This document shows, piece after piece, positions 49,101 to 58,474 of a DNA stretch of 58,474 nt. The translations under genes and the position numbers were made by a program. Below the pieces are notes generated by a model. It ran no database searches. It saw only the letters and a list, made by a program, of their open reading frames with translations, and was not told where the DNA came from. Within the stretch, counting starts at the first letter, position 1, and each line of letters opens with the position of its first letter. The stretch comes from Gryganskiella cystojenkinii (taxonomy: Eukaryota > Mortierellomycota > Mortierellomycetes > Mortierellales > Mortierellaceae). Location: assembly GCA_015852425.1 (NCBI GenBank), contig JAAAIG010000134.1, positions 1 through 58,474 on the forward strand, in the 5' to 3' direction.

Positions 49101-49154
49101 TCTAGTCAGCAGTTCGTTGACCTTTTCATGGTCTGAGCTGGACACGTTTCCCAT
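46114..49154 (-). CDS. SAM-dependent methyltransferase with long polyQ, MGxxxS N-terminal region
   Basis: Exons 49154-47107, 47008-46891 and 46791-46114 give 947 residues. ATG 49154 gives MGNVSSSDHEKV, an N-myristoylation-type start; the frame is open far upstream but the leader lacks features. A Gln tract of about 16 residues (49029-49077, CAA/CAG mixed) follows, then some 600 residues of Ser/Gln/Pro disorder. The compact domain starts near residue 683 with SQKGQHVLWKYIGG, then motif I LDSGCGLGEWT, VYGIDINPEL (acidic loop), FDFVFQRFLYLG and ELKRVMKPGAWIELFEP: a class I Rossmann methyltransferase. The target is unknown. Motif I is encoded in a 118-nt exon. Similar Q-rich methyltransferase fusions are common in early-diverging fungi; the lipid anchor is inference. 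Confidence 0.85.
49029..49077 (-). repeat. Polyglutamine-coding CAA/CAG tract
   Basis: About 16 consecutive Gln codons, with pure CAA in one half and CAA/CAG alternation in the other, near residue 27-42 of the methyltransferase. Mixed codons suggest the Gln run is kept at protein level and not only a young microsatellite. Confidence 0.9.
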
Positions 49155-51330
49155 GGTGAATGGAATGAAATGAATGGTGGAGCAAAGTAGAAATAAAATT
49201 GAATGACAGGAAGCGGGGTTCGCAATGAAACAAGATGCGATGCTGTTGAAAGTGCGGAATGAAGGAAAGAAGAAGGAAGGGGGTGCGACCTGACAATGAC
49301 AAAGATAAAGACAGGGGTGACAAAATGTATTAAAAACGTGGCCGAGGAGAAAGGAAAAAGGGGGGGGAGGGGGGAGTAAAGAAAAAAGGTGTGGGGAAAA
49401 GAATGACCGAAATCCTCTTCGTTCCTCTGACAAATTTCAGTTCATTCTCGGCAGGGCAGCAAGCTACCCGCACATCAATTACAACATCAACATCAACAAA
49501 ACCAAACCCAAAAAAAAGAAAAAAAAAAAAAAGATCCAAACGTACACACGCTCACACAAAACGCACGAAAAAGAACAAGAACGATCCAACCCTCACTAAA
49601 TTTCTTACCCTTGTGCTCGCCTATTCTCACACTCTCTCATAGGACAACAGCACGTCGTTTTCATTGCACAAGATATGTGTCATTCGTCCATAGCTCGACT
49701 GTCTTTGATGTTAAAATAACACATCAACAAAGCCTTACAAAGAAAATGTAATAAGAATTGCAAAGGACCTGTGGGCCAAAAGCGAGCATGGCAGATCCTC
49801 TTTTCATTCTCTCTCCCTTGTTGGCTTTGGCTATCTAAAAGGTGCCTTAGACGAAATACTGTAGGTGAATGACATCTTTTTTCTCTTGTCTTTTGGGGCC
49901 AATCCTTAGCCTGAACTTTTTTCCTCCTGACCAACGAGGAGATAAACTCTGAGTCAATCAAGGACACGATTGCACCACGACCACACTTTCCTTAGAGGTG
50001 CGGAGAAAAAATAATTAGAAAGAAGGCTAAAAGGGAACGCGAGCGATGACAAGAAAAAGAGAAAACCTTGTTTTGACTCCCTGTGGGTGAGGAACCAACC
50101 GAAGGACAAAGAGATGTCCATCTTTTTCAATTCTCCTTCAAGGAAAAAAAAAAAGCTTGTTGCTCTCGCGGATGAATAGTTCAACTCAAACAACATCTTT
50201 GCAGGACCACAACAGTTTTTTGTACCAAACAGAAAACAGATAACTGAGGACACGCAGTTTCCCTCCCTTCAAAATAGGTTTGATCGGCGAAGCAACATCG
50301 CCCTAGTACATAATGAAAAGGGAAAAAATTGAAGCGGCTAGGCCTTAGACCTCCGCCATTTGTGACCTTGATTGCACTGCCCATTTTGAGGGGATAAGTG
50401 GACAATGACGCTCGACAACAGCCCAAACAGGTCTTGTTGGTTCTCCACAACTACTGAAGGGGGATTAGTTCATCAACCCTTCAAGTGCTGTAAGTGGATG
50501 TTTTTAATTAAAAAAAAACCAGTAAAATATTAATCTGTGTATAATAATCCTTTCGTCTGTTCTGAATAGAAGGTCGTCTAGGGCGTCAGAGGAAAAGAAG
50601 GAGCATTGGATCGTGATGAAAGTTGAAGGGTGTCTCAAACTTGCATAAATGATGGGATGATCTCGATGCATCGCACAGAGGGCATATCGAAGTTAAGAAC
50701 TCTTCTGGTTTTTGCGACTTTGCACAGATCAGGTGTCCCAATTTGTTGTTGGGTATAAAAAAACATTGAGCTCCGCTTACCATCTCAACTCGCATCTCTT
50801 CTCAAAGACCTTGGCGATAACAAGGGTGTCTGTACACAGACACAGACACAGACACAGACAATGGGAGATACTATGGAAAGATCCCCACACAGGTGGTCAA
50901 TGGGTCCAGGTTTTGAAGCGAATAGATCTTTGTTTCTGCGCCTTCCCGAACAATTTATGAGCACAGGGTCGAAAAACAAAAATATATATATTGGTCTCTG
51001 AAATGTGTTGCTCATCAACCCATCGGTCCTTCTCCACACTCATAACACACTTATTATTCGTCCGTTCGTAAAGCCACAGGACAATACTGAGATATTCTCC
51101 GCGGTGGAAATAGGTACAAGAGTAGAGAGATATTTCTTGAGGATCGCGTTCTAACCTTCATTCAATCGAGAGAAAATAAAGTAGTGTCTTCGCGAGGAAC
51201 AAATTTCCGTGTCCAGGCTCGATCTTTTTTTTTAAAAAAATGCCTGTGCGACGATCCACAACGTGCTTGATGTTTCATTATTCACCTGCTCGTTGCACAA
51301 GATGGTGCTATTGAGGAATGAAAAATTGAT
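49155..51330. other. Gene-poor transition to the accessory right end
   Basis: The first 400 bp are the pyrimidine-rich methyltransferase promoter (on its strand). Beyond about 49650 no ORF over 100 codons is supported. A hexamer repeat lies at 50835-50859. No mobile-element ends, inverted repeats or tRNA genes were recognised. Confidence 0.4.
50835..50859. repeat. CACAGA hexanucleotide repeat
   Basis: About four tandem copies in intergenic DNA. It generates a VCVCVC peptide in an antisense ORF, which is why that ORF was not accepted as a gene. Confidence 0.85.
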
Positions 51331-51334
51331 GGCA

Positions 51335-52092
51335 ATTGCACGTGACGAAACATAATTGTAGCGCGACATCTACGTCTTGGACGTGGGAAAAAGGACCTGA
51401 TGCCGGAAACCCTGTCGCACGCAACCTCGTGCGGCATTGACCATGACTTCTTCATTGTTTGGGGAGATGGTGTCACTGGCGTAGGCCTTACCAACAACAT
51501 AACACTGCAGTTTAACCTCCAGACGATGCAATGGGTTGATCGGTTTGTTCCTGCCACACCGTTGGTTACTCCTAGCAGTGGTGGCACCCCCAGTGTTGGT
51601 AGTACCCCAAGTGGTAGTAGCACCCCGGTTGGTGTCAGTACCTCAGGCAAGACGTCAACATCTTCCAATGGAGCAATAATCGTTGGTGGCGCGGTCGTTG
51701 GAGCGGCAGCTATTGCCCTGGCCATCGGGTGTTTCATTCGCAGACGGAGACAAGCACGGCCAGCATCCCAAAATGAAAAGAAAATAGTGGAGCTGAATCC
51801 CCATACTGACGGTTATGGACCCCCACTACCACCTGTATCGCGACAGCAGAACGAGTACTATCACGAACCGCGGCTGTATCAATCCACGCCTACAACCACA
51901 GACCAAAGCCTGTCTCTACAACCATGGGATGGGAAGGACGGAAGAGCTCTAAAGACCAACCCTGACTACCGGCTCACAGCCATAGAGCCTGTCCGCCGCT
52001 CTGAGCCTCAATGGCGTGAAACAGTAGCAATACCAATACCACAGAACCTGTCCGGTTCTCGAGTTCATGGACCACATACCGTAATCTCATAG
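51335..52092 (+). pseudogene. Truncated, frameshifted kelch-type protein with transmembrane tail
   Basis: The open part (51400-52092) encodes the tail of a fungal kelch/galactose-oxidase-like surface protein: GIDHDFFIVWGDGVTGVG and FNLQTMQWVDRFVP (end of a last beta-propeller blade), a Ser/Thr/Gly stalk, a transmembrane helix at 51666-51740 (VVGAAAIALAIGCFI), RRRR stop-transfer and a short cytoplasmic tail ending HTVIS. Just upstream, pieces of the preceding blade are present in two other frames: DIYVLD at about 51361-51380 and TWEKGPDAG at about 51382-51410. At least two frame changes within 60 bp, and the absence of any earlier blade or signal peptide, show that the propeller has been lost. 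The intact family members are cell-surface proteins of unknown ligand. Confidence 0.7.
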
Positions 52093-52193
52093 TCACAAGC
52101 GGACATCATCAACAAGCAATGCTACTACAGCTCAACCATCACCACCTTCCTTACCCTATCATCACCATCCTTACACCGCTCAACTATTTACTC

Positions 52194-54575
52194 CTATTTA
52201 ATCGCGTCAATCTCGTACAGCACTGTGTAAAACTGACCCAATGCTGGAGATTTTTCGATTCTTTTGTTTACTGTCCATCTCCAGGTTAAGAAATAGCCTT
52301 TTGGTTCCTTTTTGCACTTGACATCTCTGCCAGCGGTGTGCTCGAGCACCAAATTTGGCACCTCTCCTGCTGCATCGACATATAATAAAAAACTAAGAGA
52401 AATGACCATTAAGACAATTTTGCACCCTTGATATTTTTCATAAGAACTATGGAACCATATATGTGGACTTGTCATGGCGGACAATCTTGTTTTACAACTA
52501 TGCGTTGATTGAAACTTGCTCAAAGACAAAAACTGAGAAAGCAATGAAGAGGGTACTGGACTGTATGGAACGCCGTTGGCAGTAGTACAAATGTCAGTCC
52601 AGTGCAATCCAAGTGACATCAGCCTCCTTGTTGCAAATCCTCACATACCAGCGATATCACCACGTCCTCAACTCCCAGGGCCTCCAGAATTTGTTGAATG
52701 TTCTTTCCAAGCCTCAGAGACTTTCTGATTGGCGACCCGCGCCTTTGGTCTGTGATATCGACTTGAACTCGATCACTGCGACCTCGATGCCCTCATAAAG
52801 GAACTTTTTTAAGTCCGCCTTGGTTCCATCAGGTCCTCGTCCTTCTGTTCCGTTCCTGGTTTGCTGTAAGTTAAAATACTCTCGCCTCTATAACAGAAAC
52901 ATGACAATAACATACGGAAGTATTAGAGGTATTTGGTAATTAGAGATCAGCAATGGAAAATCGCCTTGTGGTGGCAGGCGTCTTCATTTTCAACCGGACA
53001 GGCGGCAGCCTCTCCAATATCTTCAGCCAAATGTAGAGAGCGTCTGCCTCTCCATATGGCTCTTGAAACTAGTCCAAGCGCAAGTATGATCATAATCAAT
53101 AGTATATGATCTCAATTCTAAGCGCTTAAAACACGATATTAGACGTCAGTTACAAACCTGCATGTAGCGTCTCTTGACTCCTAGGCATGCCGAATAGCAT
53201 ATACCGAAATGTAGCTGATCCATAAAGCCTGTTGCAATTTCGGAGACTTGACGGTCCAGGAAGGCAACGATTTGTTGATCAAACTTGGCCCCATGTCCTC
53301 GGTAGAGCCAGTGGTACCAACGGTCATTTTATGGTAGTCTTTGGGTTCTTTAACAAGTTTCTGGCTTGGGAGGTTGGCAACCTGGTGATGCCAGCATCGG
53401 CGTTCTGAGGGCAAGGTCCCGTTTCCGTGGTTGCGAGGATGATTGTCTTGGTGAAATAGGCCTGTCTGAAGTATACGTCCACGTCAGGTTGATGAAAATA
53501 TTGGTTGTGGCCGTGATTCGAGCAGAGGTGGAGACGGACAGTGTGTCAATGGTGATGGGCGATGGTCTGCTGCCAGAGTTGACAGACTTATACGGCGAAG
53601 GATAGAGTTCTTGGGAAAGTGGCATGTTGATCTCGATCTTGGCAATAGACTCCATCACCGCCGACTCTCGTCCCTTCCTGTGCTCCGGCCAACTCATGTG
53701 GTTTGCAACGCCGCCCTCTGCTTTACGGACCGGTTGAAATACGTTGTGGGCTTGGTCTGCAGGCTCTTTTTCTCCTCTGCCCCCTTGAGCACCCGTCCGT
53801 GAGTATTGGTTCGTTCTGTGGATGAAGATAAGATTGCACCTCGCGCCCAAAGAAAAATGCCTGGCCCAAGTCAAATCCAAGACGTTGATCTGAAGAGGGT
53901 CACACTTCTAAAGCCTACCTTGTCCTTGGATCCAATGACGTTCCTGATGTCACTGAGGTCGTAGTTTGTTCCACTCAATGTAGAGGTAGTACGGTCAGGC
54001 AATCTCTCGGAAGGGAGGCGGCAGTACTTGATGCGGTTCAACTCGTAGAGATTGAACCAAGGCCTTGAAGACGAGAACCATCGGTATATCTCCTGCCGAT
54101 ATAGAAGTTGGGATCGAGGGCACGAGCTACACGGATGCGGTTTCTTATCTCAAGAGGTCTGCAGAGGCTGTAGCAACAGATCTGTAAAAGAGAAGATCAA
54201 TGGAGGTACTCGTAAAGGTCATTTGGCACATTTTAATCCGCAATGTCGTCGATTGAGGTCATACCTTTCGTTCTTCACGGTTAACTGATAGTTAAGCTTC
54301 GTCAACCCCGTTTGTACATCCTCTCGAGTCACAGACGGTTGCTTCTCAGCCTCAGAGTCACCTTCTGGAAGGAGGGGTTGCTGAGGTGCGGAATGGTTTT
54401 GAAGGGTAAACTCTTGCCGTGAGAACACTCTCAGAGTCGGTTCAACTTGCGTCCTGTTGGGAATTTTACATGCAGCTTTGGCATGGTTCAAATAGGCTTG
54501 TACCATCTCGTTGGCACTCACTAACGATACGAAGGCAATGTAGAAAAAAAGGCCATGTTGGCCTCTGAGTGTCAT
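52194..54575 (-). pseudogene. Eroded gene for a secreted protein of unrecognised family
   Basis: ATG 54575 opens with a clear signal peptide (basic MTLRGQ, hydrophobic FFYIAFVSLV, cleavage after SA). Exon 1 runs 54575-54265, ends in a GTATGA donor, and the intron closes at an ACAG acceptor at 54182; the next exon starts at 54181. Its frame then stops after about a dozen codons while coding-like sequence continues in other frames near 54150-54070, 54060-53920, 53880-53800 and 53700-53440, with related-looking debris down to 53180 and a final ORF ending at 52194. At least four frame changes without usable introns mark it as decayed. The late part is rich in Thr/Ser strands (IDTLSVSTSARI, TNIFINLTW). 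I assign no function. Confidence 0.55.
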
Positions 54576-54598
54576 CACCCTGGACAGAAAAAAAGAGA

Positions 54599-55120
54599 GA
54601 CAGAGTAGAGTGGACAAAAGCGAAGGAAGGCAAAAGTTATGGAGACGGACTACTGTCGTTTTCAAAGACTGGAACATCTCGTAGTTTGTTGCTAATCCCA
54701 TCTGTTGCAGGTGCAGTCGGACCCCGAGGACAGGAAGGCCGGTTCTGGACAGCTCCAAGTAACAGTTGGGGGACGATGTACTCGAGACATACGCCTGTGA
54801 GAAGAGGCCTCGAGTAGTTTTGATGGGGGGAATGATTAGGGCGCCACTGCCTCCCGAGTTGGCTTTGCAGTCGAAGGTCTTAGTGTGCGTTCCTTCTCTG
54901 GTGATGGAGGGTCAAAATAAAGAATTGTGTTGGGCTGAGCAAGCTGAAGATACAGCAGATGCTGCTCGAAAATGATGCGACCGTTCCCGAGTCGTATTTG
55001 AGAATTGTATAGCGAATGGTGCAAGGAATCTTTGACGAAAAGCGAAAAGGGTTCCGTGCCTTGTCTTTTGTATCTTTCACGTACAGATGTCGCGTCAGCT
55101 GTCAACTGCAACGCCCCCAT
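54599..55120 (-). pseudogene. Second eroded coding fragment, minus strand
   Basis: ATG 55120 begins an 95-codon frame (MGALQLTADATS...) that reads like protein up to about 54905 (QHLLYLQLAQPNTILYF) and then stops at 54836; from about 54915 a second frame takes over (CKANSGGSGALIIPP, YVSSTSSPNCYLEL) and continues to about 54690. The change of frame has no GT-AG solution. The fragment has no signal peptide of its own and lies 24 bp or more upstream of the signal-peptide ATG of the neighbouring wreck, on the same strand; the two may be parts of one former locus or two family copies. Family unknown. It faces the Crinkler-type gene with 170 bp between start codons. Confidence 0.45.
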
Positions 55121-55290
55121 AAAATTAACAAACAATTACTCACGCACCTCTTTCATCTCTTTTTGCCACTGCAATCTTTTTGCCACTGTAGTCTTCTTCC
55201 CTCTTTCTTTATCTCTCTTATTCATATTCTTCTCCTTCTCTCCTTCATCCTCACCACAACCTACGTTTCATTGGATCCTTTGCAAACACC

Positions 55291-58259
55291 ATGACCGACG
55301 ACCTCATACGCTTGTTCTTTGTTGTTGATAAGGAGGATACACTATTCTCTGTCAAGATTTCCAAAGATGACACTGTCGATGATCTTAAGAATGCAATCAA
55401 GAAAGCGGTGCCTCCTCTGTTTGCCCTCATTGCTGCTAAAGACCTCAAACTCTGGCGTGTCTCGATTCTGATTGCAGACGACATGACGACTGGCTCGGTC
55501 ATGTCAGGGCTACGCCTTTGGACGACAACACAAAACTCAAGGCCACTTCCACACTCCGCGATGTCTTTGGCCCTGAGAATAACAATAAGACTATCCGCGT
55601 CATCGTCGAACGACCACAGCCAGGTAATACGTCATACTTTTCTCTTATATCGTTACGCCTTGCACATTGTTCATCATACTAACATGAGCTCTTGCCTTTA
55701 TGGATTATTGTCCATGCACCTGTCCTTGCTCAAGTTCAAACTCAGCTACCTGTCCCTCATCCCAGCGCTTTGCTGTCAGGTGAGTACTCTTGTTTGCTTT
55801 TCATCCGATGTTATTTCAAGTGAACTTGTTATAGCTAACAACTTTCCTTTATTGAAACAGGCGAAATCGCAGCGAATATCAAGACAATCACTGACACATT
55901 CTTCGCACCACAAGGCTCCGATGTCGATGTCGCGACCTTTCTTGACAGCTTTGTGCGGGGCCAGATAAACATACCACTCACAACAGGAAACATCCCTGGA
56001 TTGCCGAACGTCAAGCCTCGTAAGAATGGCTCGCTTGTCAAGACATGCCCCAGCCTGCTTTTCGTGAATCTTCCGGACCCGTCTTCAAGCAACACACAGG
56101 CTAGATATCCCTCATCAGACGCCATCTTTCAGCGCATGCAGAAATGCTCCGACTCCAGTTCCACCATTCCCATTTTCGGTGTCAGCGGATGTGGAAAGAC
56201 TCGCGGTTTGATCGAGGTATTGTCACGGCGCTGGGGTTTCTATTTTAATGCTTCCGCAGACGACTTTGGATCGAGGGACATTACCATGCTTATATCTCAC
56301 GTTGGGTCACGTCTCAAGGACAGAGAGGCCAATAATCGCCAAGCAAGGACTGTCACCTTCCTGCTCTTCCTGTCTCGTCTTAAAATTCTTCAGCACTATT
56401 TGACGATCTCAGGCAATCGCCGTGTCTTCACGTGTGCGAGGTGGGTTCTCCTGCAGACTTGCTCCCACGTCCTCCACGGCGACATTTTTGCACAGCTGTT
56501 TGAGAAACTATTTCCGTTTAGCGATCTGTGTCAGACACCCGAGGGAGAAGCTGGTCTTGAGGCGACAGTCCGGGAGGAGTTCGAGGTCACCAAAAGAATG
56601 CTTGAAAAGCACGGAAAACAGGGTGGCCTTCCCTCATTCAACAGCAACGACAAGCTATTTGTTGTCCATGATGAGGCGCAGATCCTTGGCGATACGTGGG
56701 ATGGCCGCTTCAAGTCTATGTCTCCAGGTGAACCCGATCGACCGTTGCTATCCCCTATCCTATGGGGCTTCAGAAAGATATCGGAGAGTAGTCTGGCACT
56801 CATAACATCTGGCACCAGACTCAGTATCTACACGCTGGACTGGGCGCGAAACTCAGGAGCCATTAACAAGGGTTTTGATGCCAATCCTCGTGCTGGCAAG
56901 AACAGCTTCGACTACATCGAGTTTCCTGGCTGGACTGGACGTGAAGATATCGAAGCCTATGTGGCAGGCCTGCGGTGCCTGCTGCCGACAGAGGGTGCCA
57001 GACAGGCTCTGGATAGCCTCTTGCCACCAGAGGCGATCCAGGCCATAACGGATAGGTTTGTCAGCCGTTTTCTCCTGGCAGTATCAGCTGTCGAGAGGAC
57101 CATCACAAGAAGCGAACAAAACGGCTGGGTACGCGCGGTGGAAGACACAGAGAGGCGGTTGGTGTCATTTGAGTTCCGTAAAGAGCAAGGAAATCTCTGC
57201 TATGAGATTATTCGCCTTGAGAAGAAATTCCGCGACAACCTGGATACCCTCAACACATTTCATACCGTGGAGGAAGTACTTGGATCAGTCCTTTTTCAAC
57301 GGTACATGTTTGGAGCTGACACACTGGTCCTCAGTGAGGCAGTGCCAGAGTTGGTGGAGCACGCTCTTGGCCGGATCAAGACCATCAATGGAGTTGAGAT
57401 TACGGTCATCGATGAACCGTTTGCGTTAAAGGCGGCCGAGAACTATTTCAAGCAGCGAGATTCTGGTTTCATGAAGACGCTGGAATATTGGGTCCGACAG
57501 TCAGACAAATCTCAAGCGCATGGATACGCATGGGAACTTATGATGATGAATGTTCTTACCAAGGCTTTCAAGACTCACGACCTCTCCCAGTGGCCATTCC
57601 AACCCTCAATTCCCATTCTTTCAGGGGATGATGTTGGAAAGGCGGTAATTGCTGGTCTGGATGAACAGGGAAATCAGTGCGGGATCTCTGACAATTCCAT
57701 CTCAATGGACGAGTTTTTGGATGCTCACACCAACCACAACTCAATGCTTGATGGCTGTCGAATCCCCCCATTCTTCTTTCCCAAGGCCAAGCCCTCAGGA
57801 CCTGACATTGTCTTCTGCATTCAAGTCAAAGGCAAGCTGTTCCCGGTCTTCGTTCAGCTGAAACTTCGCCAGACAATGCAGATATTAGATGTTGCGAAGG
57901 CTGTCAAGACTGTGTCTGCTCCAGAAATCGCGACCCACATGAGTGATGACCTTAAAAGCTTCTGCCCTTCCGAAAACATATACATTAGCATGATCATTGC
58001 ATATCCTGCATCAGTGGTCGACAAGATGCCTCCTCGGCCCTGTCATACATACCCACTACGCATCCGGCCTGGATCCAAACAGCAGCCTCTGACGCAGGTC
58101 GTGGCCATAATTGACTACAGCAACATACGCCAAATCTTCCCAAAGGATCATGTTGACTTCCTTGACGGAATCAAGTGTCCCACGAAGGCTGGCGGAGGAC
58201 ACATATGGAGCAGAACAGCAGCTCAAGAAGTCAAAGCAGGGATAAATGGGGTACTGTAA
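55291..58259 (+). CDS. Crinkler (CRN)-type protein: ubiquitin-like header, P-loop NTPase, PD-(D/E)XK-like nuclease; header frameshifted
   Basis: Exons 55291-55623, 55735-55779 and 55861-58259. The start MTDDLIRLFFVVDKEDTLF and DDTVDDLKNAIKKA match the ubiquitin-like CRN header. At about 55475-55500 the frame changes: the header continues (TPLDDNTKL, DVFGPENNNK, VIVERPQP) in a second frame, and only that one splices in phase into exons 2 and 3. The body is one 2.4-kb open frame: Walker A GVSGCGKTR (56179-56205), Walker B LFVVHDEAQ (about 56654-56680), then a C-terminal restriction-endonuclease-like domain with HGYAWEL (57518-57538), GPDIVF (57797-57814) and VQLK (57852-57863), a Gln in place of the usual Glu. 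CRN proteins of oomycetes and fungi act in host nuclei or in competition between fungi. Whether this copy is expressed is unclear given the break. Confidence 0.82.
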
Positions 58260-58474
58260 CTAATGACAGGATCCATAGCGAAAATAAAAAAAAGAAAATA
58301 TTTGCTATGGATATGATTCAACAGCAAGTTAAAAGCTGTTGTATTATAGTCCAGACCCTTTAGGTTCAGCGTTCACCCTTTTATTCTTATTGCTGCTCGC
58401 GACCCTTTCTGATTCTTTATGAGTGATCATATTTTGGTGTGTACTCTCTGGTGTGGATTTCCGAAATTTGGTGT
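58260..58474. other. 3' flank of the Crinkler-type gene, window end
   Basis: AATAAA at 58283-58288 lies about 24 nt after the stop codon and fits a poly(A) signal. No further gene is seen before the window ends. Confidence 0.5.

Noticed and set aside
55435..55510. A small intron hiding the Crinkler header frameshift
   Set aside because: The only GT...AG pair around it (about 21 nt) is too short and a multiple of three, so it would not correct the frame.

Overview
This is an intron-rich nuclear segment from a filamentous fungus. The gene set points to an early-diverging lineage, most likely Mortierellaceae (Mortierellomycota): short T-rich introns interrupt nearly every gene, promoters are packed with pyrimidine tracts, and the right end carries a Crinkler-type gene and a kelch/transmembrane-tail remnant, both familiar in that group. 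The taxonomic call is inference from content, not from a marker gene. Gene models below were built by reading ORFs, choosing GT-AG junctions that keep frame, and checking protein continuity against remembered families; the exon sums all give whole codon numbers unless a break is stated.

Left and centre (0-49 kb) is an ordinary housekeeping and regulatory block. In order: an isoprenylcysteine methylesterase-like alpha/beta hydrolase (+), a Ser/Thr-rich single-pass membrane protein (+), AP-3 mu (-), cytosolic Phe-tRNA synthetase beta (+), a JmjC/zinc-finger chromatin protein (-), nucleoside diphosphate kinase (+), a Rieske 2Fe-2S protein (+), an unrecognised 671-residue protein (-), cullin-3 (+), a PHAF1/UPF0183 homologue (+), a tiny 62-residue two-exon protein with an N-myristoylation-type start (-), a Mei2-like RNA-binding protein (-), neuronal calcium sensor 1 (-), a long-chain acyl-CoA synthetase (+), N-acetylglucosamine-6-phosphate deacetylase (-) and a long, polyQ-bearing SAM methyltransferase (-). 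Several pairs share divergent promoters (AP-3 mu/Phe-RS, JmjC/NDK, unknown/cullin-3) and several converge closely (Rieske/unknown are 22 bp apart). These are eukaryotic single-gene units; no operon logic applies. A loose theme is membrane traffic and signalling (AP-3, PHAF1, NCS-1, three proteins with MGxxxS starts), but nothing shows that they form one system.

Right end (about 49-58.5 kb) is different: gene-poor and full of breaks. It holds a kelch-protein tail remnant, two eroded minus-strand gene fragments (one beginning with a clear signal peptide) and, at the edge, a Crinkler-type gene with a ubiquitin-like header, a P-loop NTPase and a PD-(D/E)XK-like nuclease domain. The header of the Crinkler gene reads through an apparent frameshift while the 2.3-kb effector body is open. 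This accessory corner is the most interesting part of the window. An assembly gap of ten Ns lies inside an intron of the JmjC gene.
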